NCBI RefSeq assembly: GCF_001513745.1
Contig: NZ_CP013382.1
Coordinates: 1,240,001-1,304,000 of the forward strand
DNA: 64,000 nucleotides
Reading direction: 5' to 3'
Source: Burkholderia humptydooensis
GTDB taxonomy: Bacteria > Pseudomonadota > Gammaproteobacteria > Burkholderiales > Burkholderiaceae
Position numbers and translations under genes: made by a program. This document shows positions 35,560-44,573 of this stretch, piece after piece. The first letter of the stretch is position 1; each line of letters begins with the position of its first letter. Below the pieces are notes generated by a model. The model was not told the DNA's origin. It made no database searches and was given only the letters and a program-made list of their open reading frames with translations.

Positions 35560-36531
35560 TCACGGTTGGCGTTGCGCTGCACAATTCATGTCGGTCGGCG
35601 CGACTCCGCCGCATCGTCCCCCATCGCCCCCGTCGACTCCATCGACGAAATCGGCGAGATCGCGATTGAAACGCTCGGGCTCTTCGAGAAACGGCGCGTG
35701 CCCCGAGTCGGGATACAGCGTGCTCCGGACCCGCGTGTTGACTGCCTTCGCGCGGGCAATCGACGGCTCGGCATGAACGAGCGCGTCCCGCGCGCCGTAG
35801 ACGAGCCACATCGGCACCCGCGCTCGCCCGAGCCCGTGCGCGAGCGGAATCGTCATCGACGGAACGGCCCGTTGCATGTCCCACGAAGCGAGCGCGGCGT
35901 TCGCGAGCAGGCGCTCGAACGTCTCGCGATCCGGCGGCCGATGGAAGCACCGGCCGACGAACGCGCGCTCGCCGTCCAGATGCGTTTTCAGATCGGCGGA
36001 CGTCATGTCGCGGTAGACGTCCGGATGCGCGACGATCTGATCGGGCGCCAGCTCGATCACGCCGCCGACATACACGGCGCCCGCGATGTCGCCGTCGCCG
36101 TAGACCGCCAGATAGTTCGTGATGACGGCCGCGCCGAGCGACCAGCCGACGAGCACGGGCTTGCGCGCGTGCGACGACCGGATCACGGCCGCCAGATCGT
36201 CGGCCCAGCGGCGGCCGTCGGCATAGGCGCCCGTCCCGGCCGGTTTGCCGGACAGGCCGTGGCCGCGCAGGTCGTATGTGATGAGCCGGTGCCGCAGAAG
36301 CCGCGGGTCTTTCAGTTGCGCGTCCCAATTCAGGCGGCTGCCGAGGAGGCCGTGGACGAAGATGATCGGCGAACCGTCGGGGTCGCCCGACTCCTGGATC
36401 GCCAGCGTCACGCCGTCGGGCGCGACGGCCGTGTAGCCGTGCGTGTCAGCCGGCGCGCCGGCAGCGGCGACGCAGAGCCAGAGCGCCGCCGATAGCGCGG
36501 CGAAGGTGCGGCGAAGCAGGTGTGAACGCAT
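35560..36531 (-). CDS. Exported alpha/beta hydrolase
   Basis: 323 residues from ATG 36531, with GGAG 9 bp upstream. A signal peptide (LLRRTFAALSAALWLCVAAAGAPADT) directs export. IIFVHGLLGSRLNWDAQL carries the oxyanion hole, GWSLGAAVITNY the nucleophile Ser, ARDALVHAEPSIA the Asp, and PDSGHAPFLEEPERF the catalytic His. It is a haloperoxidase/esterase-like hydrolase of unknown substrate. It is divergent from a MerR-type regulator, and its promoter region contains a 19-bp-spaced, dyad-containing element, so it is probably the regulator's target. Confidence 0.85.
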   Translation of the reverse strand: MRSHLLRRTFAALSAALWLCVAAAGAPADTHGYTAVAPDGVTLAIQESGDPDGSPIIFVHGLLGSRLNWDAQLKDPRLLRHRLITYDLRGHGLSGKPAGTGAYADGRRWADDLAAVIRSSHARKPVLVGWSLGAAVITNYLAVYGDGDIAGAVYVGGVIELAPDQIVAHPDVYRDMTSADLKTHLDGERAFVGRCFHRPPDRETFERLLANAALASWDMQRAVPSMTIPLAHGLGRARVPMWLVYGARDALVHAEPSIARAKAVNTRVRSTLYPDSGHAPFLEEPERFNRDLADFVDGVDGGDGGRCGGVAPTDMNCAAQRQP

Positions 36532-36563
36532 GAATCGAGACTCCGGAGTGGATGGAGCCGGTA

Positions 36564-36594
36564 GTTTCAACCTTCACACAGGTGTCAGAGTCAA
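36564..36594 (-). promoter_or_regulatory. MerR-type promoter/operator of the hydrolase gene
   Basis: Minus strand: TTGACT (36594-36589), a 19-bp spacer and TGAAAC (36569-36564). The spacer, longer than the optimal 17 bp, is typical of MerR-controlled promoters and spans an imperfect 10-2-10 dyad (36570-36591; seven of ten positions symmetric). Transcription towards the hydrolase would start near 36557. Confidence 0.55.
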
Positions 36595-36620
36595 GCGGAA
36601 ACGGTGCTATCCTCGCCGAC

Positions 36621-37007
36621 ATGAACGAGACCCCGGCACCGCGCGCGTTGTCGATCGGCGAGCTCGCGCGCGAGACCGGCGCGAGCGTCCGGTCGATCCG
36701 ACATTACGATCAGCACGGCCTGCTGACCTCGGCGCGGGCGTGCAACGGCTACCGGTCGTTCCCGCTCGCGGCGATCGCGCAGGTCGCGCAGATCCAGCGC
36801 CTGATCGCAACAGGATTCAGCCTTGCCGAGATCCGTTCGTTCCCTGACTGCATGCGCATGATCGAAGGCGCGGCCATGTGCCCGGAAACCACCGATGCGC
36901 AACGCAGGCGGCTTGCGTCGATCGAGCGCCAGATCGTCGAGCTCGAGCGCCGGCGCGCGCGTCTGATCAGGACGCTGACTGAAGGCACGGTGCCGCCGCT
37001 CGACTGA
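36621..37007 (+). CDS. MerR family transcriptional regulator
   Basis: 128 residues from ATG 36621. Winged helix SIGELARETGASVRSIRHYDQHGLL, then the dimerisation helix with IQRLIATGFSLAEIRSFPDCM and a C-terminal coiled coil (QRRRLASIERQIVELERRRARLIRTL). A single cysteine lies in the short effector segment (MCPETT) and another in PDCM, so metal sensing like CueR or ZntR is not supported. It probably binds an organic ligand or acts through redox. It is divergent from the alpha/beta hydrolase with a 19-bp-spaced promoter between them. Confidence 0.85.
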   Translation: MNETPAPRALSIGELARETGASVRSIRHYDQHGLLTSARACNGYRSFPLAAIAQVAQIQRLIATGFSLAEIRSFPDCMRMIEGAAMCPETTDAQRRRLASIERQIVELERRRARLIRTLTEGTVPPLD

Positions 37008-37221
37008 GCGGCTTCGGGTGCTTCAGGACGAGCTGCTGCGGATACGTGAGCGCGGCGGGAGCGTGACGGGCGAAGGGCGGCCGCTTGCTGGGCGTGTCGG
37101 CATGCCGCACGCGGCGCGTGCCTCGCCATCTGTCATATTCCGGCCGCCGCGCCGACTGTAGTCGTGCCGGGCCCGTTCGCGGGCGTCCGGCGCATCGATT
37201 CGACTACGGAGGACGGCAGTC

Positions 37222-37692
37222 ATGAAAAAAGCAGGGTTCCGGATCGGCTCGCACGCGATCGCGCTCGCATTGGGTTTCGCGCTCGGCGTGTATGCGTTGC
37301 CGATCCTGACCGCCGAGCCGGGCGCGACCGAAACCGAGCTGCGCCCGCTCGCCGATCGCGCGCTCTACACCGGGCGCTTCGAGCGGGGCCTCACGCGCGG
37401 CGATCCGCTGCACTGGGCGGACGGCAAGCTGTCCGTCGCGCGCACGGCGCTCGCATTCGAGGGGCGCGTCGCGCCGGGCCCCGACTACAAGATCTACCTC
37501 GTGCCGGGGTTCGTCGCATCGAAAGAGGCGTTTCTCGCGGTGAAGCCGCGCGCGCGGCGAGTCGGCGAGCTGAAGACGTTCGGCGATTTCGTCGCGCCGC
37601 TCGCGGCGGACGTCGATGTCGATGCGTACACGACCGTCGTGATCTGGTGCGAACGGTTCTCGCAGTTCATCGGCGCGGCGCAGTACCGGTGA
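37222..37692 (+). CDS. DM13 domain-containing protein
   Basis: 156 residues. One N-terminal hydrophobic segment (HAIALALGFALGVYALPIL) acts as anchor or signal. The rest is a DM13 domain: LYTGRFERGLTRGDPLHWADGKLSVARTALAFEGRV, DYKIYLVPGFVASKEAFLAVKPRARRVGELKTFGDF, VVIWCERFSQFIGAAQY. DM13 domains are thought to be beta-sandwich redox or electron-transfer modules containing a near-invariant cysteine (present here in WCERF). The cellular partner is unknown. The gene stands alone between the MerR gene and transporter remnants. Confidence 0.8.
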   Translation: MKKAGFRIGSHAIALALGFALGVYALPILTAEPGATETELRPLADRALYTGRFERGLTRGDPLHWADGKLSVARTALAFEGRVAPGPDYKIYLVPGFVASKEAFLAVKPRARRVGELKTFGDFVAPLAADVDVDAYTTVVIWCERFSQFIGAAQYR

Positions 37693-37705
37693 CGCGCGCC
37701 GCCCG

Positions 37706-37921
37706 TTACGTTCGGTTCGCCGTCACCACGCGAGCGCAAAACGGAACGAGGCACAGCAGGGCGGCGAGCATCCAGAGCGCGCTTTCGAGCCCGACGCTGC
37801 GCGCGACGAAGCCCATCCCGGCCGGGTCGACCAGATGGCCCGCGTAGCCGGTGATCAGCAGCGCGCTCCAGTCGAGGCATCGCGCCGACGCGATCTCTCC
37901 GAAAAACGGCCTCGCGGCCAT
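37706..37921 (-). pseudogene. Remnant of an MFS transporter C-terminus
   Basis: An open frame of 71 codons, of which about 55 codons (LLITGYAGHLVDPAGMGFVARSVGLESALWMLAALLCLVPFCARVV) match the last two membrane spans of an MFS permease. The rest of the roughly 400-residue protein is absent. No start signal or further homologous frame is present upstream (higher coordinates) before the CorA-like remnant. Confidence 0.6.
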
Positions 37922-38037
37922 CCGGCCGTCATCGTGATTCCGCTCTGGTATCGTACGCTTCGCATCAGGCGCGGCCGCGTCGCGTCCGGCCCCGCCGCGC
38001 GCGGGCGGGCCGGCGGCCGAGAACAGCGGAACAGTCG

Positions 38038-38455
38038 ATGAAACCCGAAATGATCATTCAAACCTACGGCGCGGACACGTCCGGCATGGTGTGCGGATTC
38101 CGCTTCGCGTCCGCGGCCGAATGGGCGGCGGGCCGCGACGCGCGGCCGGGTGAATTCCGGTGGCTGCACTTCAATCTGGCGCACGGCGCGAGCGAGCGCT
38201 GGATGCGCGCGCATCCTCGATCTGCCGGAGACGTTCTACGAATTCCTGCGCGAAGGCTCGCACTCGACGCGGATCGAGCAGCAGGAGGGCGCGCTGCGCG
38301 CGGTCGTCAACGACGTGATGTTCAGCCTCGATCTGGAGGCGTCCGAGATCGCGACGATGTGGGCGTACGTCGATCGCCGGATGAGGGTGACCGCGCGCGC
38401 GAAGCCGCTGCGCTCGCTCGGCACGTTGCGCGAGAGCGTGCGTGAGGGCGGCGAG
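38038..38455 (+). pseudogene. CorA/ZntB-like metal transporter, frameshifted and truncated
   Basis: The first frame gives a CorA/ZntB N-terminal domain from ATG 38038 (IIQTYGADTSGMVCGFRF, WLHFNLAHGASERWMRAH). At about 38214 one extra C shifts the frame; the continuation (LDLPETFYEFLREGSHSTRIEQ, NDVMFSLDLEASEIATMWAYVDRRM) is in the next frame. The homologous sequence ends near 38455, far short of the C-terminal GMN-containing membrane part. The channel domain is missing, so the gene is non-functional as read. Confidence 0.65.
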
Positions 38456-38610
38456 TGGCGGACCGGGGGGCATCTGCGCACCGCAGCAACTCGCCAGGAA
38501 GAACGAAACTTTTTTCTCGCGAAGTGTCGATTTCGGCGGGCCTATCCGTCGTCTGCATGACCGCATGCGATTCGCGCATGCATCGAGCCACCCCTGACAG
38601 GAGATTTGCG

Positions 38611-39084
38611 ATGGCGATTCAAAAGATCACGCCTTTTCTTTGGTACTCGACGCAAGCCGAGGAGGCCGCCGCTTTCTACGCGGGCATCTTTCCGGATTCG
38701 CACGTGGTGCGTGTCACCGCGGTGCCGAGCGCCGGCTCGACGAAGCTCGTCGAGTTCGTGCTGTTCGGGCAGCCCTTCTTCGCGATGAGCCACCCGCGGA
38801 CCGAGTCGTTCAACCACGCGATATCGTTCCTGGTGAGCTGCCGCGATCAGGCGGAGCTCGACCGCTACTGGAGCGCGTTGCTCGAAGGCGGCGGGGCGCC
38901 CGACGACTGCGGATGGCTGCGGGACCGCTTCGGCGTCTCGTGGCAAATCGTGCCGGACGATCTGATCGCGATGATGGCCGACGCCGACCCCGTGAAGGCC
39001 GCGCGCGTCGCCGATGCGATGATGAGCATGCGGAAGTTCGACGTCGCCGCGCTCAAAGCCGCCTATGCGGGGGCGACGGATTGA
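38611..39084 (+). CDS. VOC superfamily protein (PhnB-like)
   Basis: 157 residues from ATG 38611 with CAGGAGAT 5 bp upstream. The pattern ITPFLWYSTQAEEAAAFYAGIFPDS, VEFVLFGQPFFAMS, FNHAISFLVSCRDQAELDRYWSALLEGG and CGWLRDRFGVSWQIVPDDL is typical of the PhnB/3-demethylubiquinone-9 methyltransferase-like VOC family. These proteins bind a metal or small ligand in paired beta-alpha-beta modules. Function unknown. It stands alone between the transporter remnants and galU. Confidence 0.88.
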   Translation: MAIQKITPFLWYSTQAEEAAAFYAGIFPDSHVVRVTAVPSAGSTKLVEFVLFGQPFFAMSHPRTESFNHAISFLVSCRDQAELDRYWSALLEGGGAPDDCGWLRDRFGVSWQIVPDDLIAMMADADPVKAARVADAMMSMRKFDVAALKAAYAGATD

Positions 39085-39109
39085 CGAAAAGGGGCCGCCG
39101 GCGAATCCG

Positions 39110-39991
39110 TCAGCCGTTCAGCGGCAACGTGCGCTCGGCAAGATACCGCGTGAAGTCGCCGCGAACCTCGGGGTGGCGAAGCGCGAACTCGACCGTCGCC
39201 TTCAGATAGCCGAGCTTGCTGCCGCAGTCGAAACGGGCGCCGTCGTATTTGTACGCGAGCACCTGCTCTTCGGACAGCAGCGACTGGATCGCGTCGGTCA
39301 ATTGCAGCTCGCCGCCCGCGCCGGGAGTGAGTTCGCGCAGATGCTTGAAGATCCGCGGCTTCAGCACGTAGCGGCCGACGACGCCCAGGTTCGACGGCGC
39401 ATCTTCGGGCGCGGGCTTCTCGACGATCGCCGACATCTTGACGACCGATTCCGCCCACTCCTTGCCGTCGACGATTCCGTAGGATCGCGTATCGTCGGGC
39501 GGAATCTCTTCGACGCCGATCACCGAGCTGTGATAGTGGTCGAACACGTCGACCATCTGCTTCATCACGGGCGGCCTGCCGTCGAGCAGGTCGTCCGCGA
39601 GGATCACGGCGAACGGCTGGTTGCCGACGAGCTTTTCCGCGCACAGCACCGCATGCCCGAGGCCGAGCGCTTCGGACTGGCGCACGTAGAAGCAGTCGAC
39701 GTGGCGCGGCTTGATGCCGCGCACGAGATCGAGCAGCTTTTCCTTGCCGCGCGCTTCCAGTTCCGCCTCGACTTCATACGATTTGTCGAAGTGATCCTCG
39801 ATCGCGCGCTTGCTGCGGCCCGTCACGAAGATCATTTCGGTGATGCCCGCCGCGATCGCCTCTTCCACCGCATACTGGATCAGCGGCTTGTCGACGACAG
39901 GCAGCATCTCCTTCGGGCTTGCTTTGGTCGCCGGCAGGAATCGCGTACCCAATCCGGCCACGGGGAATACGGCTTTCGTTACTTTGAGCAT
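39110..39991 (-). CDS. galU: UTP-glucose-1-phosphate uridylyltransferase
   Basis: 293 residues. [37 protein letters not shown] is the nucleotide and substrate-binding start, then [28 protein letters not shown] (metal-binding Asp) and [21 protein letters not shown]. It makes UDP-glucose. It is the last gene of the polysaccharide operon (73 bp after the glucosyltransferase), so it probably supplies the donor for that enzyme. A second housekeeping galU may exist elsewhere in the genome. Confidence 0.92.
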   Translation of the reverse strand: MLKVTKAVFPVAGLGTRFLPATKASPKEMLPVVDKPLIQYAVEEAIAAGITEMIFVTGRSKRAIEDHFDKSYEVEAELEARGKEKLLDLVRGIKPRHVDCFYVRQSEALGLGHAVLCAEKLVGNQPFAVILADDLLDGRPPVMKQMVDVFDHYHSSVIGVEEIPPDDTRSYGIVDGKEWAESVVKMSAIVEKPAPEDAPSNLGVVGRYVLKPRIFKHLRELTPGAGGELQLTDAIQSLLSEEQVLAYKYDGARFDCGSKLGYLKATVEFALRHPEVRGDFTRYLAERTLPLNG

Positions 39992-40064
39992 GGTGTTTTC
40001 CTGGTGCGTGCAGTGTTTGTGTGTAGGAGGGCGGCGTGGCGCGCCTTGCCGACGGGAGCGCCGG

Positions 40065-42404
40065 TCATGCGAAGGACTCTGCCTCGTCGCGAACCGGCGT
40101 CCTCGCGTCGTCGTGCGGCATCGCGCGGCGGCTGCGAGCCTGCGCGTGCAGCGCGTCGAAGCAGCGCCGCTCGCTCAGCGCGAGCAGCAGGTTCTTGCCC
40201 GCGAGCGGCTCGCCGGCGACGATCGACGGCAGAAGCCGTGCGGCGACGTGCGGGCGGCCGCGCGTTTCGGGCCGGTGCTTGACATAGAAGCCGACGTCGC
40301 GCACGGCGAAATCGATGACGGCCTGCGGATCGTCAATGTCGGGCAGATCGCTTCGCAATCGGCGCTCCCACGCAATCGCGTCGTCGATGACCTGCGGGTG
40401 ATCGATTTCCTCCGGAATGCAAAAGAGTTTGCGCGATTGCACGGCGTCGATGGTCAGGCTGGTGAATCTCGCTATCCACACGCTGCCCGTGAATCCGGCG
40501 AGAATCGGGAAGAACCACAGCATGATGTCGCCGGGCGAGACCCAATTGCGCGAGAGCGCCGCGATCATCAGCGCGCGGGCGCCCGAGATGCCATGAATGG
40601 CGTAAGCCATCGAGGCCCAGCAGACGACGCCGATCACGCTGATCCAGCCGAAGTGCCGAAAGCATGCGGACCAGGGCAGGGGCTCGTCGTCGCGCTGCTG
40701 GGTGCCCCATGAAATGCTGCGCCGTTTGATCCAGAGCCACACGAAGCGGGTCACGTAGATCATCATGATCGGCGAGAAGAAGAACGAGAATATCGTCTCG
40801 AGCAGCAGCGACCACATCAGCTTGTCCTTGCCGCCGAAACCGCGCGCGCGGTCGCGCTTCACATGCACGACGAAGGCGAGGACCCGCGGCATGAACAGGA
40901 ACACGAGCGACGAGATCAGCAGCATCAGCATCGGCATCTGCAGAACCTGGATCGCGCCGATGACGAGCGCGCCGTGGCTCAGGAAGTGAACCATTCCGTA
41001 GGCCGAGACGACGAGGAACATCGCCCACAGCGGCGCGGCGAGATAGCCCATCGAGCCGTTCAGGAACGTCTCGCGATGCACCGAGCGCAGGCCGTCGATG
41101 AACAGGAACCGCAGATGCTGCATGTTGCCCTGCATCCACCGGCGTTCGCGGATCAGGAATCCGAGAAGATTCGCCGGAATTTCCTCGTAGCTCCCTTCGA
41201 GCTCGGGCAGGAACCAGACCTCGTAGCCCGCGCGGGCCATCATCGCGGATTCGATGATGTCGTGGCTCAGCGGCTTGCCGCCCCAGGGCGGCGTTCCGGG
41301 CAGCTCGGGCAGGATGCAGTACTTGATGAACGGCTTCATCCGTATCATCGCGTTGTGGCCGATGTACGACGCGTGCCCCATGAACATCGCCTGCAGGCTG
41401 TACGAGAAGACCGAGCCGTACAGCCGGGCGGCGAACTGCTGCATCCGGCCGAAGAGGCTTCGCCGCATCACGGGCTTCGGGTTCGTCTGCAGGATGCCGA
41501 TCCGGAGGTTGCCCTCCATCATCCGGAGCAGCGCGACGATCGCGTTGCCGTCCATGATGCTGTCGGCGTCCATCACGAGCATGTACTCGTACTTCTTGCC
41601 CCAGCGGCGGCAGAAATCGGTGACGTTGCCGAGCTTCGCGTTCAGGTTGACCGGACGGCGGCGATAGAAGAACCGGCCGCCCGGGAACTGCTCCCTCAGC
41701 TTGTGAACGGCCGCCTGCTCGACGACGCCGTACTCGAGCCTGCGGCTGTCCGACAGCAGGAAGTTGTCGAAATGATGGCTGTATTCCGGGTGATCGCGCT
41801 CGATCGACGCCCACGTGGCGGCCATCCCGGCGGCGACGCGCGCGACGTCCTCGTGATACACCGGATAGACGATCGCGACCTTCGCGCCCGCGCGCGGCTC
41901 CTGCGCGGATTTCGACGGATGCCACGGATTGTTGCCGGGCCCGCGCAGCGTATGCCACGTCCCGATGAGGAGCTTGAAGAAATTGGCGGCCAGGAACCAC
42001 GTCATGATCCCGTAGATCACGAGATAGATCTTGATCGTGATCTCGGGCATTTGTTGCGCGCGCAACGTGTAGTGGGACAGCATCAGGATCACGATCGTCG
42101 TGATCAGCGTGAGCGCGAGCGACACCTTGCGCCGGTATTCGACGACCTGCTCCCAGCCAGGCGGCTGGCCGACAGGCGCCTTCAGCGATCGGGACCGACG
42201 AAAGCGCCGCCAGACATTGTGTTTCCACGACACGTTCAGCGGCGGCGGCGCGACGGTGATCCGCTCGGGCCTCGGCTGGATGACGGGCGCCTGATTCGCG
42301 TCGAGCCACGCGTGGAGGTCGTCCCACGTGCGCACCGATGCGCGAAGCCGCCGGGCCTCGCCGGCGGGGAGGCCCAACTGGTCGATATAGGCGTCGAACG
42401 TCAT
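40065..42404 (-). CDS. OpgH/MdoH-like membrane glucosyltransferase
   Basis: 779 residues of the GT2 OpgH/MdoH type, which builds a beta-1,2-glucan backbone from UDP-glucose at the inner membrane. Two or three N-terminal membrane spans (about 90-155) are followed by the glycosyltransferase domain with [27 protein letters not shown], the metal-binding MDADS and the processive-type ERRWMQGN. Further spans follow (about 460-650). The 65 residues after the last conserved block are charged. The product might be a linear or branched glucan exported by the Wza/KpsE-like proteins encoded just upstream, rather than a periplasmic glucan. That is inference from the operon. Confidence 0.85.
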   Translation of the reverse strand: MTFDAYIDQLGLPAGEARRLRASVRTWDDLHAWLDANQAPVIQPRPERITVAPPPLNVSWKHNVWRRFRRSRSLKAPVGQPPGWEQVVEYRRKVSLALTLITTIVILMLSHYTLRAQQMPEITIKIYLVIYGIMTWFLAANFFKLLIGTWHTLRGPGNNPWHPSKSAQEPRAGAKVAIVYPVYHEDVARVAAGMAATWASIERDHPEYSHHFDNFLLSDSRRLEYGVVEQAAVHKLREQFPGGRFFYRRRPVNLNAKLGNVTDFCRRWGKKYEYMLVMDADSIMDGNAIVALLRMMEGNLRIGILQTNPKPVMRRSLFGRMQQFAARLYGSVFSYSLQAMFMGHASYIGHNAMIRMKPFIKYCILPELPGTPPWGGKPLSHDIIESAMMARAGYEVWFLPELEGSYEEIPANLLGFLIRERRWMQGNMQHLRFLFIDGLRSVHRETFLNGSMGYLAAPLWAMFLVVSAYGMVHFLSHGALVIGAIQVLQMPMLMLLISSLVFLFMPRVLAFVVHVKRDRARGFGGKDKLMWSLLLETIFSFFFSPIMMIYVTRFVWLWIKRRSISWGTQQRDDEPLPWSACFRHFGWISVIGVVCWASMAYAIHGISGARALMIAALSRNWVSPGDIMLWFFPILAGFTGSVWIARFTSLTIDAVQSRKLFCIPEEIDHPQVIDDAIAWERRLRSDLPDIDDPQAVIDFAVRDVGFYVKHRPETRGRPHVAARLLPSIVAGEPLAGKNLLLALSERRCFDALHAQARSRRAMPHDDARTPVRDEAESFA

Positions 42405-42405
42405 G

Positions 42406-43536
42406 TCACTTCACGGCCTGCACGGGCAGCGCGAGCTGGAACAGGATGCCGATGGCCCGCTCGACCGGGACGATCGGCGCTTCGGCGACGTAGATCATGT
42501 CGCCGTCCTTGATCGGGAAGCTGTGCGAAGCGATGAGGCCCTGCAGGTTGTTCCATGCGAAGTCGTAGAGCACCGGGCGTTCGCCTTGCGGCGTTTGTTC
42601 GAGAACGAATACCGCGTGGTCGTCGGCGAGGTTCGCGTCGAGCCCGGACGCCGACGCGAGCACTTCGGCCAGCGTCGGCGGATGGGCGAAGCCGAATTGC
42701 CCGTTCTTGCGCACGCCGCCGCCGACGACGGTCACGCGCACGAGCGGCGCACGCTTGACCAGCACGCGATCGCCCGGTTCGAGCGCCGCTTGCCGCGCGA
42801 GCGCTTCTTCGAGCGGCAGCGTGACCGATGCGCCTTTGCGCAGGACGGTCACTTGCGTCGCGACGTTGTCGCTGTCGCGCCCGCTGGTGGTGCCGACGAG
42901 ATCCGCGCCGTTGCCGAGCGCCTGCGTGAGGGCGGATGTCAGCGACAGGCCCGCGGGCGTCCACGCAATGAGCTTCGGTGCGCCGATCGCGCCCGTCACG
43001 ATGACGCTGCTCTGCGACGTCGATGCAATGGTGATCTTCGCCGACGGGCTTTGCAGGATGCCGAGCGACGCGTAGCGGCGCGCGACAGCCCTCTGCGCGT
43101 CGTCGGGGCCGAGTGCGCCGACAGGCGTCGGGCCGACATAGGGCAGATCGATCGTGCCTTTTTCGGACACCGTATAGTTGCCGAGATCGATGGGCGACGG
43201 GACGTTCGACGCGCCTTGCTGCGAATCGGCGCCCGGCCACGGGGAGATCGTCCACAGGGTCACGTGCAGGACGTCGCCTGGGGCGAACGTGAACGCGCCG
43301 TGATGCGTCGCTTGCGACAGATCGGAAACGGCTCGCTCGATCGCGGCCCGGCGGCTCGCCGCATCCTTCTCAGCGCGTTCCCGCGCGAGCGCCGGCGTGA
43401 CGTTGACGATGTCGACGTCGGTGTTCGACCTGACGGTGGAGACGGACGGGCCGGCGGACGGCAGCAGGCCGCATGCGGACAGCGCCAGCGTCGCGCCGGC
43501 GAGCCCGGCGCGAGCGGCTCGGGAGAAGTGGGTCAT
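42406..43536 (-). CDS. Wza/KpsD-like polysaccharide export lipoprotein
   Basis: 376 residues from ATG 43536, overlapping the upstream gene stop by 4 bp. Signal and lipobox (LALSAC, Cys about 22) mark an outer-membrane lipoprotein. The polysaccharide biosynthesis/export (PES) domain shows FTFAPGDVLHVTLWTISPW and GTIDLPYVGPTPVGAL. SLBB-like repeats follow with PPTLAEVLASASGL and the end FPIKDGDMIYVAEAPIVPVERAIGILFQL. It should form the outer-membrane pore for polymer secretion. It is 1 bp before the glucosyltransferase start. Confidence 0.88.
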   Translation of the reverse strand: MTHFSRAARAGLAGATLALSACGLLPSAGPSVSTVRSNTDVDIVNVTPALARERAEKDAASRRAAIERAVSDLSQATHHGAFTFAPGDVLHVTLWTISPWPGADSQQGASNVPSPIDLGNYTVSEKGTIDLPYVGPTPVGALGPDDAQRAVARRYASLGILQSPSAKITIASTSQSSVIVTGAIGAPKLIAWTPAGLSLTSALTQALGNGADLVGTTSGRDSDNVATQVTVLRKGASVTLPLEEALARQAALEPGDRVLVKRAPLVRVTVVGGGVRKNGQFGFAHPPTLAEVLASASGLDANLADDHAVFVLEQTPQGERPVLYDFAWNNLQGLIASHSFPIKDGDMIYVAEAPIVPVERAIGILFQLALPVQAVK

Positions 43537-44573
43537 CGGAGTAGTCCCCAAAGAACGAGAGTCGCAAGGAAGACGCCGGCGATCCATTCGAGGCGCCGGG
43601 GCAGTTCGGGCGCGCGCGGGCTGGACGGTGCGCTGATGATGTTCAAGTAGTACTTGTTCTTCATCGCGTTCAGTTGCGCCTGCTGCACAGCCGTTTCGAT
43701 TTCCCGCAAGAGCGCGACGTCGTTGTTGCGCGCGACGGTCAGCGCTTCATAGCGCGCGGCGCGCCGCGACAGCGTCTTGCCTTCCGCTTCGGTGCTCGCG
43801 ATCTTGGCCTGAATGGCCGTCATCGCCGCGCGCAGGTTTTGCGCGACCGGATTGTTCGGCGTTGCTTTCACGATTGCGTCGTACTGCGAGGCGAGGCGGG
43901 TCTTCTGCTCGTTCAGCGAGTTCAGCAGCGCGAGATTGGATGTGTACAGCTCCGACGGATCGTGGATGCCGGTCGACACGCGATACGCCGACAGCGCCGC
44001 TTCGTCGCTCTTCAGCTTCGCTTCGATGGCGGCGCGGCGATCGACGGCGTTTTTCATGTAATCGCTTTCTTGCTGGCGATTCATGTTGTCGATGTGGCGG
44101 ACGGAATCCTGCAGCACCCGCTCGGCGACGGCTGCGGCCGCCGTGGGCGAATAGCCTTGCACCGACAGCGACACGATCCCGCTGTTCTGGTCGATCGCCG
44201 CATTCACCCGATTCTGGTAGTAGTGCCACAGCGCGACGTCGTTCTTGCGGAAAAGCGTCGCGAGGCCGCCGTAACGGCTCACGAAATCGCCTTGACCGTA
44301 GTGTTTCGGCAGATCGACGGACTTCGCGACGTTCCGGTACTCGTCCCACGATCCGATGTAGTCCTTAACGATGTAGGCGCCTTCGATCGAATTGCCGCCG
44401 CCCGTGCCGGACAGCATCGTCGCGAGGCTCTGCGACGACTGCTGGGGCTTGTAGACGATCAGCGACGCAGTCGAAACGTAGACCGGCGATGCGAGGAGAA
44501 GGAAGTAGGCAAGGCAGATGAGATTAGGAATCCCGACGATAGCCCAAAAGAGAGGCTGGCGAGGCGTTTTCAT
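43533..44573 (-). CDS. KpsE/Wzz-like polysaccharide co-polymerase/export inner-membrane protein
   Basis: 346 residues. An N-terminal span (LFWAIVGIPNLICLAYFLLLASPVYVS) and a C-terminal span (LEWIAGVFLATLVLWGLL) flank a large periplasmic domain with predicted coiled coil (about 150-270). This is the topology of chain-length/co-polymerase proteins such as KpsE and Wzz. It lacks the cytosolic tyrosine-kinase domain of Wzc. It is the first gene of the operon and ends 4 bp inside the Wza-like gene. It should link the synthase to the outer-membrane pore. Confidence 0.85.
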   Translation of the reverse strand: MKTPRQPLFWAIVGIPNLICLAYFLLLASPVYVSTASLIVYKPQQSSQSLATMLSGTGGGNSIEGAYIVKDYIGSWDEYRNVAKSVDLPKHYGQGDFVSRYGGLATLFRKNDVALWHYYQNRVNAAIDQNSGIVSLSVQGYSPTAAAAVAERVLQDSVRHIDNMNRQQESDYMKNAVDRRAAIEAKLKSDEAALSAYRVSTGIHDPSELYTSNLALLNSLNEQKTRLASQYDAIVKATPNNPVAQNLRAAMTAIQAKIASTEAEGKTLSRRAARYEALTVARNNDVALLREIETAVQQAQLNAMKNKYYLNIISAPSSPRAPELPRRLEWIAGVFLATLVLWGLLR

